Positions 24,251 through 27,016 of a DNA stretch of 27,016 nt are shown here, in pieces. The DNA lies in assembly GCA_964498785.1 (NCBI GenBank), contig CAZCJL010000097.1:1-27016 (forward strand), read 5' to 3'. The position numbers and the translations under genes are program-made. A model generated the notes under the pieces. That model saw only the letters and a program-made list of their open reading frames with translations, was not told the origin of the DNA and did no database searches. How positions within the stretch are numbered: the first letter of the stretch is position 1; every line of letters begins with the position of its first letter. The DNA is from Mariaggregatimicrobium sp964498785. Its GTDB lineage: Bacteria; Zhuqueibacterota; Zhuqueibacteria; Thermofontimicrobiales; Thiofontviventaceae.

Positions 24251-25534
24251 ATGCAGATTATATATAACCTTATTGTAATTCCACTGTTGTATCTTGGTTT
24301 TCATGTGGCTGGCCTGTTCAATGAAAAAATCCGCCGTGGAATTCGGGGAAGAAAAAATTTATTGCCAACGATTGTAAATGATTTGAAAAATATCAATAAA
24401 AAAAAAGCATGGTTTCATATTTCTTCTTACGGTGAATATGAACAGGCGAAACCAGTGATGTTGCAATTAAAAGCAGCTCGACCAGATATAGCCATCATTG
24501 TATCATTCTTCTCTCCATCCGCGTATGAACATATAAAGCTGTCTCAACCTGTTGATTATATTTGCTATTTGCCAATGGATAGCAAGGCAAATGCAACACG
24601 GTTTGTGTCGATTGTGGCGCCAATGTTGGCTGTGGTTGTCAGGCACGATATTTGGCCGAATTTTATCTGGGAACTTAATCAACAGCATATCCCTGTCGTA
24701 CTTATCGATGCGTCCATTCCTCAAAAATCATCCCGGCTTTGGCCAATTTTTAAAGGATTTAACCGGAATTTATATAGCAACTTTAGTTTTATTCTCGCGA
24801 TCTCAAAATTTCAAAGTAAAACTTTCAATGATTTATTAGGTCATAATCAAAAGACAATATTAACAGGCGATACAAAATTTGACCAGGTATACCAACGGAC
24901 CAGAGAAACGGATAAAGTCGCGCATTTGGTAAATCATCCATATTTGAAAAAAAAACCAATATGGATTATTGGCAGTAGCTGGCCCGAAGATGAAAAACGT
25001 GTAATAACTGCTTTTGCCCGTCTGAAAAATAAACACCATAAATTGTTAATGATTATCGCCCCACATGAACCCACAGAACAACGGGTTTCTGAAATCGAAA
25101 AGCAACTTGCTGCACTTAACATCAGCGCTATTCGATATTCAGAGCTAACAGAAAATAACTCAGATTTTGATGCGCTTGTTGTGAATAAAATGGGATTATT
25201 GGCAAATATTTACAGCGTTGGAATAGCTGCTTTTGTGGGCGGAAGTTATGCGCAAAATGTCCATAATGTGCTGGAGCCGGCAGCTCATGGTATACCGGTC
25301 CTGTTTGGTCCCAAAATTAACACACAGCCCGAGGCAAAATTGTTAGTAGCAACAGCGGGCGGATTCATCGTGAAAACGGTAGATGAAATTGTTAACAAAA
25401 TGGATGTATTACTGAACAATCGGGATATGGCGCATAAAACCGGTGAGAACGCGAAGGATCTGGTGATGGAGCATGTAGGGGCTGCGGAAAAGACAACCTC
25501 TGTGCTATTGAAGGTATTACAGAATCAATCATAA
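24251..25534 (+). CDS. waaA: 3-deoxy-D-manno-octulosonic acid (Kdo) transferase
   Basis: Glycosyltransferase (GT-B fold, family GT30) that moves Kdo from CMP-Kdo to lipid A precursor on the inner face of the cytoplasmic membrane. It is diagnostic of an LPS-bearing cell. It has an N-terminal hydrophobic anchor (about 3-20), the catalytic glutamate at 62 in SSYGEYEQ, GSSWPEDE in the second half, APHEP, and GGSYAQNVHNVLEPAAHG, the family's CMP-Kdo-binding signature. The usual ETELWPN segment reads RHDIWPN. Length (427) is normal. The start ATG has only a weak purine-rich site. mtnA begins 24 bases after the stop. Confidence 0.92.
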   Translation: MQIIYNLIVIPLLYLGFHVAGLFNEKIRRGIRGRKNLLPTIVNDLKNINKKKAWFHISSYGEYEQAKPVMLQLKAARPDIAIIVSFFSPSAYEHIKLSQPVDYICYLPMDSKANATRFVSIVAPMLAVVVRHDIWPNFIWELNQQHIPVVLIDASIPQKSSRLWPIFKGFNRNLYSNFSFILAISKFQSKTFNDLLGHNQKTILTGDTKFDQVYQRTRETDKVAHLVNHPYLKKKPIWIIGSSWPEDEKRVITAFARLKNKHHKLLMIIAPHEPTEQRVSEIEKQLAALNISAIRYSELTENNSDFDALVVNKMGLLANIYSVGIAAFVGGSYAQNVHNVLEPAAHGIPVLFGPKINTQPEAKLLVATAGGFIVKTVDEIVNKMDVLLNNRDMAHKTGENAKDLVMEHVGAAEKTTSVLLKVLQNQS

Positions 25535-25558
25535 TTCGTTATCAGGGATAAAATTGGA

Positions 25559-26593
25559 ATGGCTTTAAAAACAATTGAATGGAATAGCGGAACGGTTCGA
25601 ATTATCGACCAGACAAAGCTACCGCTGGAACTCGAATATGTGGAAACCGATGATTACCATGTTCTGGGAGAAGCAATAAAGCAACTGAAAGTTAGGGGAG
25701 CGCCGGCCATTGGCATTGCTGCGGCCTTTGGGGTGATTCTTGGTGTGCAACACCTGAAAAATTTGAATCGTGATACATTTCGTCGGGAAGCGCACAAAAT
25801 TATTGACTATCTTGCCAAAACCCGGCCAACTGCGGTGAATTTATTCTGGGCGCTTGATCGCATGCGCACACTTTTGGACAATTCGGATGAGGATAAGGAT
25901 ATAGAACATACTAAACTTCGGCTGCTTCATGAGGCGCACAATATCCTCGAGCAAGACAGAAAAATTTGCAGAGCTTTAGGACGGAACGGAGCAAAGCTTC
26001 TGAAAGATAATTCCACTGTACTTACTCATTGTAATGCCGGATTACTTGCCACCGCGGATTACGGAACAGCGCTCGGCGTTATCTATGCAGCCAAAGAACA
26101 GGGCAAAAACATTCGGGTTTATGCTGATGAAACCAGGCCATTACTCCAGGGCGCCAGACTGACAACCTGGGAACTGATGCAAAACAAGATCGATGTGACG
26201 TTAATTTGCGACAACACGGCTGCCTATGTTATGCAACAGGGGAAAATTGATTATGTTCTCGTGGGAGCGGATCGTATCGCTGCAAACGGGGATACTGCAA
26301 ATAAAATTGGTACATACAATGTGGCAGTGCTTGCACATTATCATCACGTACCGTTTTATGTTGTCGCTCCTGTCTCCAGTTTAGATATATCACTGGATAG
26401 CGGTCACCAAATACCGATTGAAGAAAGGGCAACCAGTGAAGTAACCACCGGTTTTGGGAAACAAATCGCCCCGTCCGACGTTGATGTATATAGCCCGGCG
26501 TTTGATATTACACCGCATCATTTAATTACCGCGATCGTAACGGAAAAAGGCGTTATACACGCTCCCTACCAGGATAAATTAAAAATAAATTAA
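25559..26593 (+). CDS. mtnA: S-methyl-5-thioribose-1-phosphate isomerase
   Basis: Converts 5-methylthioribose-1-phosphate to methylthioribulose-1-phosphate in the methionine salvage pathway, in the cytoplasm. Of 344 residues, the signatures are VRGAPAIGIAAAFGV (45-59), RPTAVNLFWALDRM (89-102), catalytic cysteine 158 in LTHCNAG, ADETRPLLQGARLTTWEL (189-206), and catalytic aspartate 238 in VGADRIAANGDTANKIGTY. It is thus an MtnA rather than an eIF2B-alpha-like ribose-1,5-bisphosphate isomerase, although distinguishing these by eye is not absolute. The stop TAA at 26591-26593 coincides with the first bases of a mobile element. No other salvage gene is in the window. Confidence 0.93.
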   Translation: MALKTIEWNSGTVRIIDQTKLPLELEYVETDDYHVLGEAIKQLKVRGAPAIGIAAAFGVILGVQHLKNLNRDTFRREAHKIIDYLAKTRPTAVNLFWALDRMRTLLDNSDEDKDIEHTKLRLLHEAHNILEQDRKICRALGRNGAKLLKDNSTVLTHCNAGLLATADYGTALGVIYAAKEQGKNIRVYADETRPLLQGARLTTWELMQNKIDVTLICDNTAAYVMQQGKIDYVLVGADRIAANGDTANKIGTYNVAVLAHYHHVPFYVVAPVSSLDISLDSGHQIPIEERATSEVTTGFGKQIAPSDVDVYSPAFDITPHHLITAIVTEKGVIHAPYQDKLKIN

Positions 26594-26704
26594 CTATTCA
26601 GGCGTCACTCCTGAGAATGCAGGAGTCTCCCTTTTCAATGTGAATAAGTGAGATAAAAATTTATATCATACCGGCAAAGAAAAGCATTTTCTGATTGAAG
26701 AATT

Positions 26705-26914
26705 ATGAAGACCTGTTATGTGTACATGATGGCAAACAAGCATAATAATGTACTTTACATCGGAGTTACAAACAACCTTATTAGACGTGTGTATGAACAT
26801 AAAAAGAATTTGATCGGGGGATTTACAAAAAAATACAATTGCCGCTTGCTACCAGACACTTTTTGTAAAATGTCATTTTTTGGCGTCATTCCTGCGAATG
26901 CAGGAATCCCCTAA
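26705..26914 (+). pseudogene. Truncated GIY-YIG endonuclease
   Basis: A 69-residue frame starting like small GIY-YIG nucleases: YVYMM at 5-9, LYIGVTNNLIRRVYEHK at 17-33, and FTKKYN at 40-45. Normal family members are about 80-95 residues and continue with a (L/V)YYE strand and a helix holding REKQIK, including the metal-binding glutamate. Here, after FTKKYN, the sequence turns into an unrelated tail and then reads through a palindrome (VIPANAGIP) to a stop. Without the catalytic glutamate, cleavage is unlikely. Copy A ends in the same way, so the truncation predates the spread of this element. Confidence 0.75.
26888..26907. repeat. 20-base palindrome of the element family
   Basis: ATTCCTGC and GCAGGAAT pair as an 8-bp stem with a GAAT loop. 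The same form occurs at 9446-9465, 9626-9645 and 26607-26626. It is of the widespread type in which GTCATTCC...GGAATC palindromes are dispersed in bacterial genomes. Confidence 0.8.
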
Positions 26915-26932
26915 ATTTATAATAATCAGGAG

Positions 26933-26953
26933 ATTCCGGGACAAGCCCGGAAT
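26933..26953. repeat. Second palindrome, different sequence
   Basis: ATTCCGGG and CCCGGAAT form an 8-bp stem with an ACAAG loop, followed by GACATTT. A degraded relative (ATTCCGGAATCATGTCTCGAAT) can be seen at about 9499-9520 in copy A. It could also act as a terminator-like RNA hairpin, but no T run follows. Confidence 0.6.
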
Positions 26954-27016
26954 GACATTTAACAAAAAAATCAGACTTATGATACAGCTTCTATCGGGCA
27001 TCCACTTTGCTTAATT

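Larger units (their letters stand above)
26591..26953 (+). mobile_element. Copy B: palindrome element carrying a GIY-YIG gene
   Basis: The element begins at TAACTATTCAGG, the same end as copy A (9662 reading leftward), and shares blocks 26591-26639 and 26783-26877 with it at about 140 of 144 bases. It retains the 143 bases between them that copy A lacks. Palindromes lie at 26607-26626 (one mismatch), 26888-26907 and 26933-26953. The right-hand terminal repeat was not found before the window ends, so the right border is uncertain and the two copies diverge after 26877. Confidence 0.7.

Noticed and set aside
1..27016. rRNA, tRNA or riboswitch genes
   Set aside because: No recognisable cloverleaf, rRNA segment or known riboswitch core was seen by eye; a covariance-model search would be decisive.

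Overview
The window reads as chromosomal DNA of a Gram-negative bacterium, moderately AT-rich. It carries a Kdo transferase for lipid A and an outer-membrane barrel protein of the PorV/PorQ type. It also has MglA-type GTPases, DUF4388 proteins and many Roadblock proteins. Together these suggest a member of the FCB side of the tree, such as Calditrichota/KSB1 or a relative. This placement is inferred from gene families only; there is no rRNA or tRNA in the window.

Layout. (1) 1-334 is a non-coding leader with a perfect 12-bp inverted repeat over a probable promoter. (2) 341-3364 (+) holds a membrane-anchored dynamin-like GTPase and glgC, probably one operon. (3) 3366-12011 (-) is the most unusual region. 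It has eleven signalling genes: two MglA-type GTPases, two MglB-like Roadblock proteins, two short Roadblock proteins, two DUF4388+Roadblock proteins, one double DUF4388-like protein, one dCache-HAMP membrane receptor with no output domain, and one DUF4388 protein with a C-terminal extension. The GTPase / DUF4388-Roadblock / short Roadblock / MglB-like order occurs twice in tandem, so this is a duplicated module. (4) 12622-14516 (-) is a divergent ATP-type PEP carboxykinase with a clear terminator. (5) 14958-18802 (+) is a flotillin-like SPFH protein followed by an aspartate-aminotransferase-like enzyme fused to an HprK/PEPCK-like P-loop domain. (6) 18874-26593 (+) is mostly ordinary: an OB-fold exported protein, a PorV/PorQ-like barrel, cysteine desulfurase with mnmA, a small exported protein, a LytR_C anchor protein, a Kdo transferase and mtnA. 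(7) Two copies of one small palindrome-bearing element with a truncated GIY-YIG nuclease gene lie at 9422-9662 and from 26591 to near the right edge. A separate MITE-like inverted repeat lies at 14714-14898.

How the genes may work together. The minus-strand cluster has the parts of a small-GTPase switch (GTPase, Roadblock GAP/scaffold proteins, DUF4388 adaptors) next to an orphan membrane receptor. It recalls actinobacterial conservons, but with DUF4388 in place of DUF742 and a receptor lacking a kinase domain. The PEPCK-like protein and the aminotransferase fusion share oxaloacetate as metabolite. Cysteine desulfurase would supply sulfur to MnmA for tRNA thiolation.
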